Positions 32,236 through 43,534 of a DNA stretch of 64,000 nucleotides are shown in pieces. This stretch comes from Balamuthia mandrillaris (taxonomy: Eukaryota; Discosea; Longamoebia; Balamuthiidae): positions 1 through 64,000 of the forward strand of contig JAVKOQ010000249.1 of assembly GCA_031835245.1 (NCBI GenBank), read 5' to 3'. The notes under the pieces were generated by a model, which saw nothing but the letters and a program-made list of their open reading frames with translations, was not told the origin of the DNA and made no database searches. The translations under genes and the position numbers were made by a program. Positions within the stretch are counted from its first letter, which is position 1, and each line of letters begins with the position of its first letter.

Positions 32236-35200
32236 CGAGAGAGAGACTTTTCGAACCATTGCCAATCTGTCGAACTTGATGCCTTGCACGACCAGCAAAA
32301 GAGACAGAGTCCTCAAAGCCTTGACACCTGGCCAGCTCTCTGACGCTCAACACTCGCCGTTCTTCCGGATGAATGAGCGGCGATCGCGTGACGTTCAGGG
32401 AACCGCTGGTGACGACCGTGCCAACCACTTGGTCCCACGATAACCTCCCATACGATTGTGCTGTTGGGGTTGTGTTGCTTGTTGTTAGCAAATAAAAACC
32501 AAAACTACAAAAAATAGAGAGGGTGAGAGAGAAACATTTTTGCTGAGCACGAGGTGGTTTCCACTTTCCAGTAAGATGGTAGCCACAAGCGCCACGAAAG
32601 AGAGGAACTCGCACGACACGTTGATACAAGATTGTGTTCTCGTTCAGTTGGGTGTAATGATCGCTAATAAGTTCTTCTTCGTACTCTTCTGTGACTTTTT
32701 TCTTCTTATCCTGGCTTGTTGTTCTTCTTTTTGTGTCCCATTTTCGTATTTTCCTCTGAAAAGGATGTAATGGTGGGGTAAGATATCTGTGTCGCCTTTC
32801 CTCGTCCTCGTCATCTTCTCCGCTCCTTTCTTGTGGGTGTTTGAGCGAAGCAGAAGCCAGTGGGAGAGGAGGTAAATCGCTTATCGCATCTCCGAGTGTT
32901 ACAGCAGGCAGGCTGCAGTGATAGCCTGAGTAGACGGCGTGCTTTTGGGAACGAAGAGAGAGGCGGTTGTAGCCGGCGGCATCCCTGAAGGCATGAATGG
33001 GCGTTGGGAAGTGAGGCAACAATTCGCCTCTCCGCGAGGCCATTATGATGAATCTTTGTCTGCTTTGTGGAACTCCAAAGTTGCCTTTTTGTTTTGTTTG
33101 TGAGAGAGAAAACACAAAAAGACAGAGGAAGCTAGATGAAAATAACAAACCAGCTTGCAGGCACCCCATTCGTACTTGGTAGTCCATGCTGATCAGGCTC
33201 CTAAGTATCCACCGAACAACGCTGCCTTCCTCCATCGAATATATACCCGCCACGTTCTCCATCATCGCAAAGCTTGGCCTTAATAGCTGCACCACCGAGA
33301 GAAAGACCACCACCATGCTGTTACGCACGTCATCCGGTTTCCTGTTGTGGTTCTGCACGCTGAAACCCTGGCAGGGAGGTCCTCCGCAGACCAGATCCAC
33401 TTCTCCTCGTTTGGGATATCCTTTTGTGCCGTTGCGAACGTGGCGAAGAAAGTGGAGAGCATCTTCTTGGTAGAGCCGTAAAGACGAAGAGGAATGAGAG
33501 TGAGCAACAGAATAGGTTTTAAGAGCGTGTGGGTTGTATTCCAGAGCCCAACGCACGCGAATGCCTGCCTTTTCGAGGCCCAACGAGAGTCCACCGCATC
33601 CAGCAAACAAGTCGAGCGCGTTTAATTGTGTTCTTTTGTTATTGTTGTTGCTGTTGCACTTTTCTTTGAGCAGAAGTCGCTGTTGGTAGAGGTGACGATA
33701 GCGTCGTGTCATTCCATCTCCGACCACATTTGACAAGGAAGAAGATATTGAAGAAGATATCGAAGAAGGAAAAAGAATAAAATCAGAACCTTCGCCCTTG
33801 AGTCGGTATTGAGCGAACCGGAATTGAACGGGTACCAAAGTCATGCTCTTTACTCTCGCAAACTCGATTGTTTTGTTCCGATACTCTTGTGTTGATCTTT
33901 TTTTTACTTTGACTGACGACGAGGATCGTTTTCTTGCTTTGCTATAAACTTTGTCCCCGTCATCGTCTTCGTCTTCTTGTTCTTCGTCGTCCTCGTTGTT
34001 TTCTGCACTTAATCTTCTTGCCTCTGCTTCTCGCTTGATCTCATTGGAACGTGATTTCATCCAAATGAAACGTTGATAGAAGAATTGCTCTTCGGTGAAG
34101 TCGAGAGACGCCAAGAAAACGCAGCTCAATAGTTTTCGTTGTTGCTGTTTGCTGCTCTTCAAATTTTTGTTCCAATCCCGGTGAACTGCGTTCTTGTCCC
34201 TTTTTTGTGGTACTGTTGTTGACAAAGATCGATGTTGTTGCTGTTGTGGTTCTTCCTGGTCATAGATTTCGCTTCGAAGAATGCAGATCTCATCCCTATA
34301 AACAGGGAAATACTTCACGAAACATTTTCCAACAATCGATATCAATGGTTTCATATCTATCCAATCCGACAAAAACAACTCGTTTGGGTGAGAAGTCACT
34401 CGATATCTCATCCTCAAAACGTCTTCTTCTCCCCCTCCTCTTCTTCGTTCTCCCATTTCTTCGCTTGCTTCGTCTTCTTGGTCATCTTCGCTATTGTTCT
34501 TCTTGTTGACGGAAGAAGGAAGGGCTTCATCCATCGAGTGAAGGTACAGAGCAGAAAGACCTTCTGGCTCAAAGTCGGATGGTCGCCAAAACATTTGCCC
34601 GAAGAACCATTTTCTATGCGTCTGGGTGTCTTCCCAGAGTGCCAACAGCCGCATGACGGTTGCTGGTTTACCTGGATTCGACGTCCCTCTATCCACTAGC
34701 ACACAGTCGCCAACCTGGTAGCTTTCTTCCTTTATATTTGTTTTTTTTTTGTTTGGTTATTTTTAAAAGTTTTGTTGATAGTTAGTTGTGTTTTGTTTTA
34801 TGTGCGTCTTTGGACAAGTTTTTATACCTGAAACGTGAAAGAATCAAAGTGAAGGGTTCGTTTGTTGCACCACGGCACCCACGAGGGAAGCAAGGAGCTC
34901 TGAGCGGTCCTTCGGAGTGCATCTTTTAGTTTTTCCTCACGTGCTTTCACAACGTCGTGAGTTAATGCCTGCCCTCTCCACTGTCGCTTCTTAGTCTGCT
35001 TCCACTCGAACGTTTCTGTTCGGGCAACAAGGGTAGAGTTAGCTCAGATAAGATTCCAAAAAGACAACATATATGGGCAGTTTAGGAGATGTGAGGAGAG
35101 AAGTGAACCCGGATCGTCAGCATCGTAGAATCGAACGTCATCATCTTCATCGACATTGTCCGAGCGATAAGGATCCAAGAATGCATATGATGCATCATTA

Positions 35201-35249
35201 TAAAGATACCTTCCCCATAAACAATAATAAGTCAACGAGGGAGACAAAG

Positions 35250-35289
<40 letters not shown>

Positions 35290-37296
35290 ATAAAAGAAGC
35301 GATCAGGAAGAGAACAATAAGCAGAAAGCATCTGTTCTCTCTGCCTTTCTTCCTTGCTTAGCACCGATATATCCGGTCCTGCAAACACTGAATTCACTCT
35401 CATCCGCATCAAATTGTCTTCTTTTTCATCTTCCGGCAAGTTATCGGATTGGTGCGGATGCTGTTGTTCGCGCCATTCTTTCTCCAAGTCGTTCAAGTGC
35501 AGAACTGTGCATTTGCCAACAATTTCTGTCACTGAGTTGATATCGGTCGTGTTGCAGAGAAATACTTCTCTCTCATGAAGAAACTTGCGAAGATATGGTC
35601 CCTTTAAAATGGTATCTTCTGGTGCCCAAAACCATTCTAACTCGACCATTATCTCACTCTCCACTATATCATCTTCGTCTCTTTCTTCTTCATAGCTTCC
35701 TTTCTGCGTTCCTCTCTCCTTCTCTTCGTTTTCATCTTCGTTGCTAGTTGTTGACCTTTCACGTAGTTGTTGTTTTTGCAACACTCTGTTGCTCTTTCTT
35801 CGTGTCTCCAGTTCATCTTGTTGGCGCTGTTGTCCATTCGTCGTTGATGCTTCCAACTCTTCAGCCACCCAAGGCACTTCCATCATTTCTCTCTCGCCTC
35901 TTTCGTCCTCGTCTTCCTCCCACAAGCGAACGATTCTGGCTATCCAGAACTTCTTTCGGTCGGTGCCTTTAACGTAGACACAGTCCCCAACGGACAACGT
36001 CGCATCCGTGCTAACCACTTTAAGAAAAGGAAGGCTTTGTTGTTCATCTTTAATTGTTGTTTGAAGATGCCACTCTACATCCTCGTTGCTTCTGATGATG
36101 AATTGAGGTTGTTGATGATCAGCACCTTCTTCTTCATCATCATCATCCGCTTCTTCGTCTTCTCCTTCATCTTCTTCTGAGTGTTGCGGAGATACGAAGT
36201 CGCCACTTTTTCTTAGTCGCCTCCAAGCTTTTTTCGTGCTTGTGGTCGTAGAACCACCACTTCCATTCATGTGAACAAATCCGTTTTGTTCTTTATCTCC
36301 AATCTTTCGAAGTTTATGATGCTGATTGCCAGAACCCCCTCGTTCTCTTTTTATGAGATTTTTCCATTTCCTCTTTCTTCTCAGCAAACGAACAGAATGT
36401 CTTCGTTTGTTATTTGCATTATCTTTATCTTCCGAATCTTCCGAATCTTCTATTCTGTCCTCTTCCTCATCTTCATCTTCTTCTTCTCTTGCTTGTTCTT
36501 CTTCTTCTTCTTCTTCTTCTTCTTCTTCTTCTTCTTTTTCTTCTTCTTCAGATTGTTTAGTCTTACAGTCATAGTTTGCTTCTTCGTCGTCGTCGTATTC
36601 GCCATCAATTATATCACGCGAAGAACGGACTGAACTGAAAGCATAAGGCTTCGAGTAAACACTCTCCAAAGTCACATCATACCAATTGATCCAATAGTAG
36701 TCCACCTCTTGAAACCGCCTCCACACTTTCCTCTCTTCTTCTCCCATTCCATTTTCATCTTCTTCTTTCTCTTCATCGCTTTGATAAAAGTAATCCCGGA
36801 GGCCACTTTTCACTTTATCCTCTCTTCTTCTCTGCTTTCTCCGTCTTTGCTGTTTTCCTTCTCTCTTTCTTTGCGCTAAAGAAAGAATCGTTTGCAGTTG
36901 CTTTCCTTCCAAATGAAGGACGGAGCAGCGCCGCAGAATGGTTGCGATGGGGTTATGATCGGAGACCTCCCCCGCCAACAACTCTCTCTCGTCCAACACC
37001 GGATAGCGCTCGCTCAACCGCGTGTCCACGTTGGGTCTCCACATCCATTGGGCTTCAAACCACATGTTGGTTTTTTGGTCTGGGTCGTTGTTTTGGTGTT
37101 TGGAAGAAGCAGCGGAAGAGGGAGGGTCTTGGTGCCAAAAGGCAAGAGCACGAGCGACCCAAGGCGCGGAGGAGGGGCCGCCGTTGATGAGAAAGAAGGA
37201 GCCCGCGTAAAAGGACTGTCCGTTACGCCGAAAGCCTTCGTAGAACCATCGCTTCTGTTTTTGTTTTTGCGTTTATATTTCGGTAAAAGAGAAGGG

Positions 37297-37341
<45 letters not shown>

Positions 37342-37885
37342 GGGAGAGAGGGAGAGAGAGAATGAAGTATAGGAAGGTTTTTTGTCTCTCAGTCTTGAAA
37401 CAAAGAAGAAAGAAGAAGAGAATAACCTTGGCATTGTCGTATTCAATGCAAGATCCGATCCACTCTACTTCGTCGAAGTCTTCATCGTCCTCAACTGCTG
37501 CTTGCTCTTCTTCAGCCGCTTCTCCATTCTCTCGTTCCACTCGCTTAAAGAAGTCTCCTTGCTCCTCTTCTTCATCATCTTCCTCATCCGCCTCTTCGCT
37601 GTCAATCACAAATTCTTCATCCTCATTCGGCATATCTCGCTTCTGCATTCCTTGTTGTCGTCGTTGCGAAGAAGAAGAAGAAGAAGGAGACAACGCGTGT
37701 GCTGAACCTGGAGAAGAAGAAGGTGAAGGGCGAAGCATCCTCAAAGCTCCAGAAGAAAAAGCGGAAGAGGGGAGCAGTGAGAAGGGAGTTTTGGCAGCGA
37801 GCCTGGCGCTCGAGCGACGTGGCGGTCCATGCTGCTCGCTCTCGCGTTGCGGCTCCTCCTCCGCAGCGAGTGCGACGCTGCTCAT
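31885..37885 (-). CDS. DNA (cytosine-5) methyltransferase with three BAH-like domains, DNMT1-related
   Basis: Eight exons: 37885-37427, 37254-35288, 35209-35109, 35015-34828, 34729-33151, 33084-32536, 32460-32257, 32183-31885, 1781 aa. ATG 37885 is the first in frame. Acidic N-terminus; BAH-like 1 about 145-290 (YAGSFFLING, WVARALAFWHQD, FEAQWMWRPNVDTRL); long acidic/basic spacer; BAH 2 about 570-750 (VGDCVYVKG, FWIARIVRLWE, VELEWFWAPEDT); a bridging segment with FFYRYLYNDASYAF; BAH 3 about 908-1080 (VGDCVLVDRG, VMRLLALWED, FGQMFWRPSDF). C5-MTase about 1275-1690: motif I DLFAGCGGLSLGLEKAG, IV GGPPCQGFS (catalytic Cys), VI MMENV, VIII QSRQRFIIMAS, IX HPEERRVLSVRELARCQGF, X IGNAVPPPLAEALGNSLV. 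All key residues are present, so it is likely active. No CXXC or RFTS domain was recognised. Poly-Ser C-terminus. Confidence 0.9.
31978..32105. repeat. (GAA)n/(GCAGAA)n trinucleotide tract coding poly-Ser
   Basis: In-frame trinucleotide repeat inside the last exon of the methyltransferase; codes Ser and Ala-Ser on the minus strand. Confidence 0.9.
35257..35286. repeat. (GA)n tract in methyltransferase intron 2
   Basis: Reads (CT)n on the sense strand next to the donor site at 35287. Confidence 0.95.
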
Positions 37886-38235
37886 CCCCCCTTCTTTTCT
37901 GCTTTTCTTCTTCGTCCAACCAAACAATTTTTGTGGACATCTTTGGTTCGACGCTCATCATCGACAATTTTTATTTTACCAATTTATTATCCCCAGTTAA
38001 CTGGGTTCGACTCCAGGTCATGACACAAATTCATTCGCCTGATCGTGTAAGACATCTGATTTCCTATTGGTAGCAGTTGATCACCGATTTTCTCGAGCTG
38101 GGAACCAATGAATAATCATATGTTCGATAATTTTTCACAATAATTGAATTGTAGCATCGTTTAGGAATAATTGCAAATATTTCACTTTAAATCGCCAACC
38201 AAAAGTTATTTTTCCACAATTCAGCAAACACGACA
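37886..38235. promoter_or_regulatory. Divergent intergenic region between methyltransferase and thioredoxin-glutaredoxin genes
   Basis: 350 bp between divergent ATGs, AT-rich from 38050 to 38225. No defined element was assigned; shared promoter inferred. Confidence 0.4.
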
Positions 38236-40598
38236 ATGTTGGCAGCGTTGCAGCAGGCCAAGCTCAAAAAGACGGTGGTGGAGGACAAGACCCGCAGGCC
38301 CCCGGCCAAGGTAGAGGGCGTTCACTACTGGTTCAACCTGCCGCAGGCCCTCCTCGACAACGAAAACGAGAAGCTCCTCTTTGCCGAGCGCGCCCAAAAT
38401 CTGTTGGCCCAGCTGTGGGGCCAAGACCACGAGACCTCCTGCCTTTTGGTCGACTTCTTCGCCTACTCCTGCACCAACTGCATCCGCACCATTCCCGTCC
38501 TGAAGCGGCTGCAGGAGAAGTATGCGGAGCTGGGCCTGAAGGTGGTCGCCTTCCACAGGCCTGAGTTTGAGTTCGAGAAGGACCCCTTCAACATGAAGGT
38601 TTGTCTTTTCTTTCTTTTTATTCTTGTTCTTCTTTCTTGTCGTTTCTTTCTTTCTTTCTTTCTTTATTTTAGTTCCGTTCTTTTCTTTTTCTTTTTCTTT
38701 ATCTTTTTCTTTTTCTTTTTCTTTTTCTTTTTCTTTTTCTTTTTCTTTTTCTTTTTCTTTTCTTTCTATTTTTATTTTTTCGTTTTCATTTTTATTTTTG
38801 GTTTTTTGGTTTTTGTTTTTTATTATATTGTGCGATGTAAACGCTAAAAGTGGTGCAAACACAAAGGACTTTATTGAACGAAATGGACTGACTTATCCGG
38901 TTGGCTTGGACAACGATGACGTCGCCTGGAACAACTGGAAAGTCGCTTTCTGGCCTCAGGTTCATTTTTCTTTCTACTGTCTTCTTCTTCATTCTTCACT
39001 CTCTGTCTTCTAGCTTCTTTCTCCTTTTTTCTTTCGTTATTTTGTTCTATCCATAACAAAAAACAAACACTCAACAGCACTTTTTGGTTTCGAAAGATGA
39101 AAGCGGAAAGTTCATGATCGAGGAGGAGCACGCCGGCGACAGGAACCATCACCTCCTCGAACAAAAGATCGTTCAGATCATTTGGCGTAACCTCCGCCGT
39201 CGCCAATCCCAACAACCTCTGCAAGAGCAACCCACCATTCATCCTTACAACCATGAAACGTGGTATGATGCTGAGTTCTTCATGGGAAAGTTGCATCGTG
39301 TTAAGAATGGCCAAAGCAAGAAGAAGAACGATGAGGACCACCACAAGAACGGTGATGATGATGGATGCAGTGATGGAGTGTGTACCATTCGACGACCTCC
39401 CTCTGCCAGTGCTTCTTCTTCTACCAATACTGCTGCTGATGATGATGGAGGATGCAGCGATGGGGTGTGTGTCATTAGACGTCCTGCCAAGAAAGAAAGT
39501 GGAGGATGCAATGAAGGAGCATGCTCCATTCAACGCCCTGCTTCCGCTGCTGCCAGTGCCGCTGCCTACAAGGGACTTGTTCCTTTACCGTCATCCTCTG
39601 CTTCTCTTTCTCCAACTTATACGGTCTATGGGACGGGATGGTGCCCGTTTTGTAGGCGAAGCAAAGCGTTGTTGGAAGCGTTGTCTTTGCCCTTCCAATA
39701 CGTCGACATGGATCACTACGGTGGCGCCGCTGCCGTAAAAGACATTCTCTCTTCGACTTTCACTTCTTCGGCAGAAGGAGAACAACAACCTCTTTTGCCA
39801 GCATCCCATAAGACCATTCCCATCGTTTACTGCGACGAAAAGTTCATCGGCGGCTTTTCCGATCTCGTCTCCACTCTTCAGCAACAAGCAGATAGCAAAG
39901 TGACGGAGGAGCTGTTGCAACACGTTGCGGAGAAGGCTGCTCTTCACTCCTTTGAGTTTGATAAGAGCGGCCATAAAGCGAGAGTGACTTTGCCCTTGGC
40001 AAGCACCCAGTGGTCGACCACCGATGAGTACATCATCGCCAAAGTGGACGACGCAGAGTTGGAATTAAGCTTCGAAATGACGATTCCACCAACAAAGGAA
40101 GGAGAACAGGAGAAGGAAACGCTTGTTTCGCTTTATTTGGTGGCTGAACCACCGTTGAGCGAAGAGGTGGTGGAGAGCAGGAAGGAATTGTTGGAGAGGA
40201 TGAAGAAGAAGGAAGGAGCTGAGGAGAAACCGCCGTTGGCCTTGTTTGTGGGCGATGACAAGCTTGTGGTTGATGGCCAAGCTGCTCCTGGTTTGTATTC
40301 AGTTCTTCTATCTCATTCTTCCATTTTCCTTGTTACCTTCTTCCTTCTTTGTTTCCTTCCACTCACAAACAAAAAAAAAAAACCAGAAGTAAAGCTTCAA
40401 AGTACATTCCAACAACAGCAAGTGAAGCTTCAGCGCAGCGACGGTCAAGTGGTGGTCGGCGCAACAATCGGTTGGCCCGATCGCCATCTCGTCCCAGAGC
40501 TCACCTCCTCCTCCACCAGCGGCTCCGCCAAGTTGCTCTTCCCAAAGGGCTGCAAGCTCTACGTCTTGTACTTCACCACGGAGCCACCCAGGGCTTAA
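38236..40598 (+). CDS. Thioredoxin-like / glutaredoxin fusion protein with three CX4C repeats
   Basis: Four exons: 38236-38598, 38867-38959, 39078-40290, 40387-40598, 626 aa. Residues about 55-200 are a TlpA/DipZ-like thioredoxin fold: LLVDFFAYSCTNCIRTIPVL with a CTNC active site, YPVGLDNDDVAWNNW, then FWPQ-HFLVSKDESGK, matching the DipZ WPAHYLID region. Between domains, at about 245-310, the unit GCSDGVCTIRRP recurs as GCSDGVCVIRRP and GCNEGACSIQRP. A classic glutaredoxin follows at about 325-420 (VYGTGWCPFCRRSKALLEAL, CPFC site; KTIPIVYCDEKFIGGFSDL). The C-terminal about 200 residues are unrecognised. No signal peptide, so probably cytosolic redox function using glutathione. Intron 1 is a T-rich TTTTTC repeat. 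Confidence 0.85.
38681..38765. repeat. (TTTTTC)n hexamer-like repeat in redox-fusion intron 1
   Basis: Imperfect CTTTTT units within intron 38599-38866, pyrimidine on the sense strand. Confidence 0.9.
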
Positions 40599-40729
40599 AA
40601 ACCTTCCTATCTTTTTTTTTCTTCGTCTCTCTCGTTGGTTTATCTCTTTCTTTCTTTGTTAACTAACGTTTTGTTTACAATGATGTTGCATTTGTGTTTC
40701 AATTCGTTTAAAAAAAAATAATAAATAAC

Positions 40730-40735
40730 TGAGAG
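40730..40735 (+). promoter_or_regulatory. Probable polyadenylation signal AATAAA of the redox-fusion gene
   Basis: 132 nt after the stop codon, close to the convergent RhoGAP stop at 40779. Confidence 0.35.
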
Positions 40736-40778
40736 AGAGAAGAGGTCCTCTTTTTCTATGCTTTGCTTATCGTTATCG

Positions 40779-42491
40779 TCATAGAGAAGAGAGCGATAGG
40801 CCGCCTTTCTCTATAAAGTGGGCAATAAGCTGACCGCCCAGCGGGCAAAGAAGATTTTCAGTGGTGGTCACTTTGGGCTTGATGAGGGTAGGGGTGAAGA
40901 TGATGCTCAAGTTGGAGGCGTCCATCTTGTTGTTGGCAGAGTGTCGGGCCACTTTGTGGAGGAACTTGAAGAGGTAGTCCAGAAAGATGCTGTTGTGTTC
41001 TGGTAATGCCAGTAATGCGGCTCCCAGCTTTTCGTTACGTCGGTTCAGATCTTGGTCCTCTATTCAGTGTTTAAAGTCAACAAACGGAGAAATGAGAGAA
41101 CAAGAGAGAGAGAAGATGAGAATTAAAGAAAACAAGAGGAATAAAGATGTAATAACCTAAAGCAGCCATGATGGGCTCGTAGAGCTCAAATGTCAGCAAC
41201 GGCTCTGGCAATTCCCTAAGAAAAACTTTGAGAAGACCAGCCACATCATGTGGGCACAGTTTTGAAAAATCTATCGGTTCTGCAAAGAGAATCAGAGTTA
41301 CGAGGAAAGAATAAAACTCCAAGATGAAAGGTGAAGAAGAACACGAAGACGAAGAATTGAGTACCGATGCCAGTCTTAAAAGATTTTTTGAGGGTCTCTA
41401 ATGTTTTCCAGCTGCCGGACAGTCGAAACAAACCTTCTTCATCCAATGCTTTTGTTTTGCGTGTGTTTATTAATGTCAAGGGAACGAAAGAGAGGAAGAA
41501 CAACAGAAATGAAGATGCAGAAGAAGAGAGTAAGAAGAAGTAGAAAGAGTCAGAAGTAGGAAGCATAAAGGAGAAAGAAGAAGTAATAAGCAGAAATAAA
41601 GAAGAACGAAGAAAGCAGAAAGAAAAAAACTGGAGGGCTACAGAAAAATACAAAAAAGAAACTTTTAAAAAAATAGGAGGTCACGATAAGAAGAAAGAGA
41701 GCGTTACCATTTATCCGCAACCATTCCATGCACTGAAGCGCAATAAAAGGTATCTCCCACTGACCGCCCTGCAACTCCATCAACGTGCCCAACTCCAATC
41801 CAAAAATTCCGTTCGCCGGCACTTTAATGCCTGCCGTGTTCGTCTTTGTGTTCTTCCTCAACGTCCGGTCCTTCCTGGCGCTCAAAAACTTGCTCAACAC
41901 GCTGATCTTCTTCTGCGTCTCCAGCTTCTTCTGCGCCATTGCCACCTGCACGCTCACTTCACCTCCTCCTCCTCCTCCATGGGATCCGCCGCCGCCGCCA
42001 CCTGAAGACGAAGAGGACGAGGAAGAAGAAGAAGAAGAAGGAGCGGAACAGGTCGGCAAAATATTGGTCCTCTCCAGGTCCTCTTTGGGCGGTCGCTTGT
42101 GGTCGAAGAACCTGGCGAGGTCCTCCTCCGTGGTCTTCCGCTTCAGCAAAATGGGGGTGGTGCTGATGGCCTGGTGCTTGGTGGCCGTGCGCAGGTTGGT
42201 GCCCGGCGTGCGCACGCAGTCCAGCGGGAACCAGCCCGTGCCGCGCCCTTCGATGGTGCCCTGCGCCCACCCGCTCTCGTCGATGTCCTTGAAGAGGATG
42301 ATGTCGCCCGTCTTGAGGGTGAGCTCGGTGGCGTCCACGGCGTCGTAGTCCACCACCGCCTCCATCTTCATGATGCCGCCAAAGGCCAGCACGCCCTCGC
42401 CCTTCTCTACGAGGCCCTGCGCCACGCGCTCCCTGCGTTTCTCGCGGGAGGCGTTCAGATCGGTGAACTCGTACATTTCAAGCTTGTCCAT
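40779..42491 (-). CDS. SH3-domain RhoGAP
   Basis: Four exons: 42491-41708, 41448-41365, 41279-41157, 41059-40779, 423 aa. SH3 at about 42-100 (MEAVVDYDAVDATELTLKTG, GWFPLDCV). A Ser- and Gly-rich linker and a basic coiled coil (AMAQKKLETQKKISVLSKFL) follow. RhoGAP spans about 230-415: GIFGLELG, EEGLFRLSGS with the catalytic arginine finger, LLKVFLRELPEPLLTFELYE, and NKMDASNLSIIFTPTLIKP. It should switch off Rac/Rho/Cdc42-type GTPases and so affect actin. The start is conserved relative to nothing here, but ATG 42491 is the only one before the SH3. Confidence 0.9.
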
Positions 42492-42818
42492 TTTGTGCGT
42501 GTCGTTTCTTTTTTTAAAAATATTATTTCACAAGAAAAAGGAAGAAGGAGGAGAACGGAGCGGATAGCACCGTTACGTTGGTGCTCGTCGTCGTCGTTTT
42601 CGTGTGTTGCGTTTCTTTCTTCTCTCTTCTTTTCTGTTTATTTATTTATTTTCTATTATTTCTATTAATTTTTTTTAAATTTATGAAATTTAATTTATTG
42701 TAATCCAAAAATAGAAATTTCCCGGCGTTGTGACGTATTAAAATTCCTTTTTCAGTATACACTGACGTAAGCTCTGGATTTGGCTTGGTGCTGCAAAAGA
42801 AAAAAAAGAGGAGAAGCG
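42492..42818. promoter_or_regulatory. Divergent intergenic region between RhoGAP and BTB genes
   Basis: 327 bp, very AT-rich at 42630-42740. A possible 5' UTR splice acceptor (TTTTTCAG, 42744-42751) and donor-like GTAAGC (42766) lie before the BTB gene. Confidence 0.4.
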
Positions 42819-43462
42819 ATGGAGGGGGGTTCCGTGTTGGTGGAGGGGAGGGGGAAGAGGAGGAGGTGGTGGACCTCAATGTGGGAGGAACGCACTACTC
42901 CACCACCAAAACCACCTTGCTCCGCTTCGACTCCATGCTGGCTCGCATGTTCAGCGGTCTGCTCCCTTTGAGGAAGAGACAGAGCGACGGCAGGGTGTTT
43001 ATCGACAGGGATGGAGAGCTCTTCAAGTTCGTGCTCCAGTTCTTGAGGGATGGGGACTTGGACGTGGAGGACATGGACAAACACTTGGTGGCTCGCTTGA
43101 GGAGAGAAGCCGCTTTCTTCTGCCTGCAAGAACTCGAACAAAAGCTCGACACTCTCCAAAAGGAACCAGAACAACAGTCGCAACCAACCCAAGGAGAGGA
43201 ACCGGAACACATCGTGGCGTACCTCGCCATGACCACCAACAGTCTGAACCAGGTCCAAATCAATGGCAGACTGCTGGAGTACACTCCTTACTTTAGCGAG
43301 CTTTCCAAGGTGGTATCCCAGAACGCCCAATACACTATCGCAGCGCTGTGCAATTACTTCAGCAAGAGAGGCTACAAGCTCGTTACGTCCTACTCCACTG
43401 CTCCTGCGCAGGTTACTATCTTCTACGTTTCTCTGTTTTTCAGAAGGAGAGAACGAGCTTAA
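42819..43462 (+). CDS. KCTD-type BTB/T1 domain protein
   Basis: The BTB reads VVDLNVGGTHYSTTKTTLL, SGLLPLRKRQSDGRVFIDRDG, FKFVLQFLRDGDL, which is the potassium channel tetramerisation-type BTB of KCTD proteins, usually pentameric Cullin-3 adaptors. A second domain follows (YTIAALCNYFSKRGYKLVTSY). The frame of the BTB has no upstream ATG. The best ATG, 42819, joins the BTB frame only if 17 nt (42834-42850, GT...AG) are removed, giving 208 aa. The alternatives are an upstream exon through the acceptor at 42751, non-AUG initiation, or an indel. The 3' end is also uncertain: a 32-nt GT...TTTTTCAG segment after GCGCAG (intron about 43412-43443) would swap the last residues. AATAAA lies at 43490. 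Confidence 0.75.
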
Positions 43463-43534
43463 AGCAGCAGCACTTTCTTGTTGTTTTCAAATAAAACAAC
43501 AACCGGTGGCAAGTGATACCTTGATGGCCACGTC

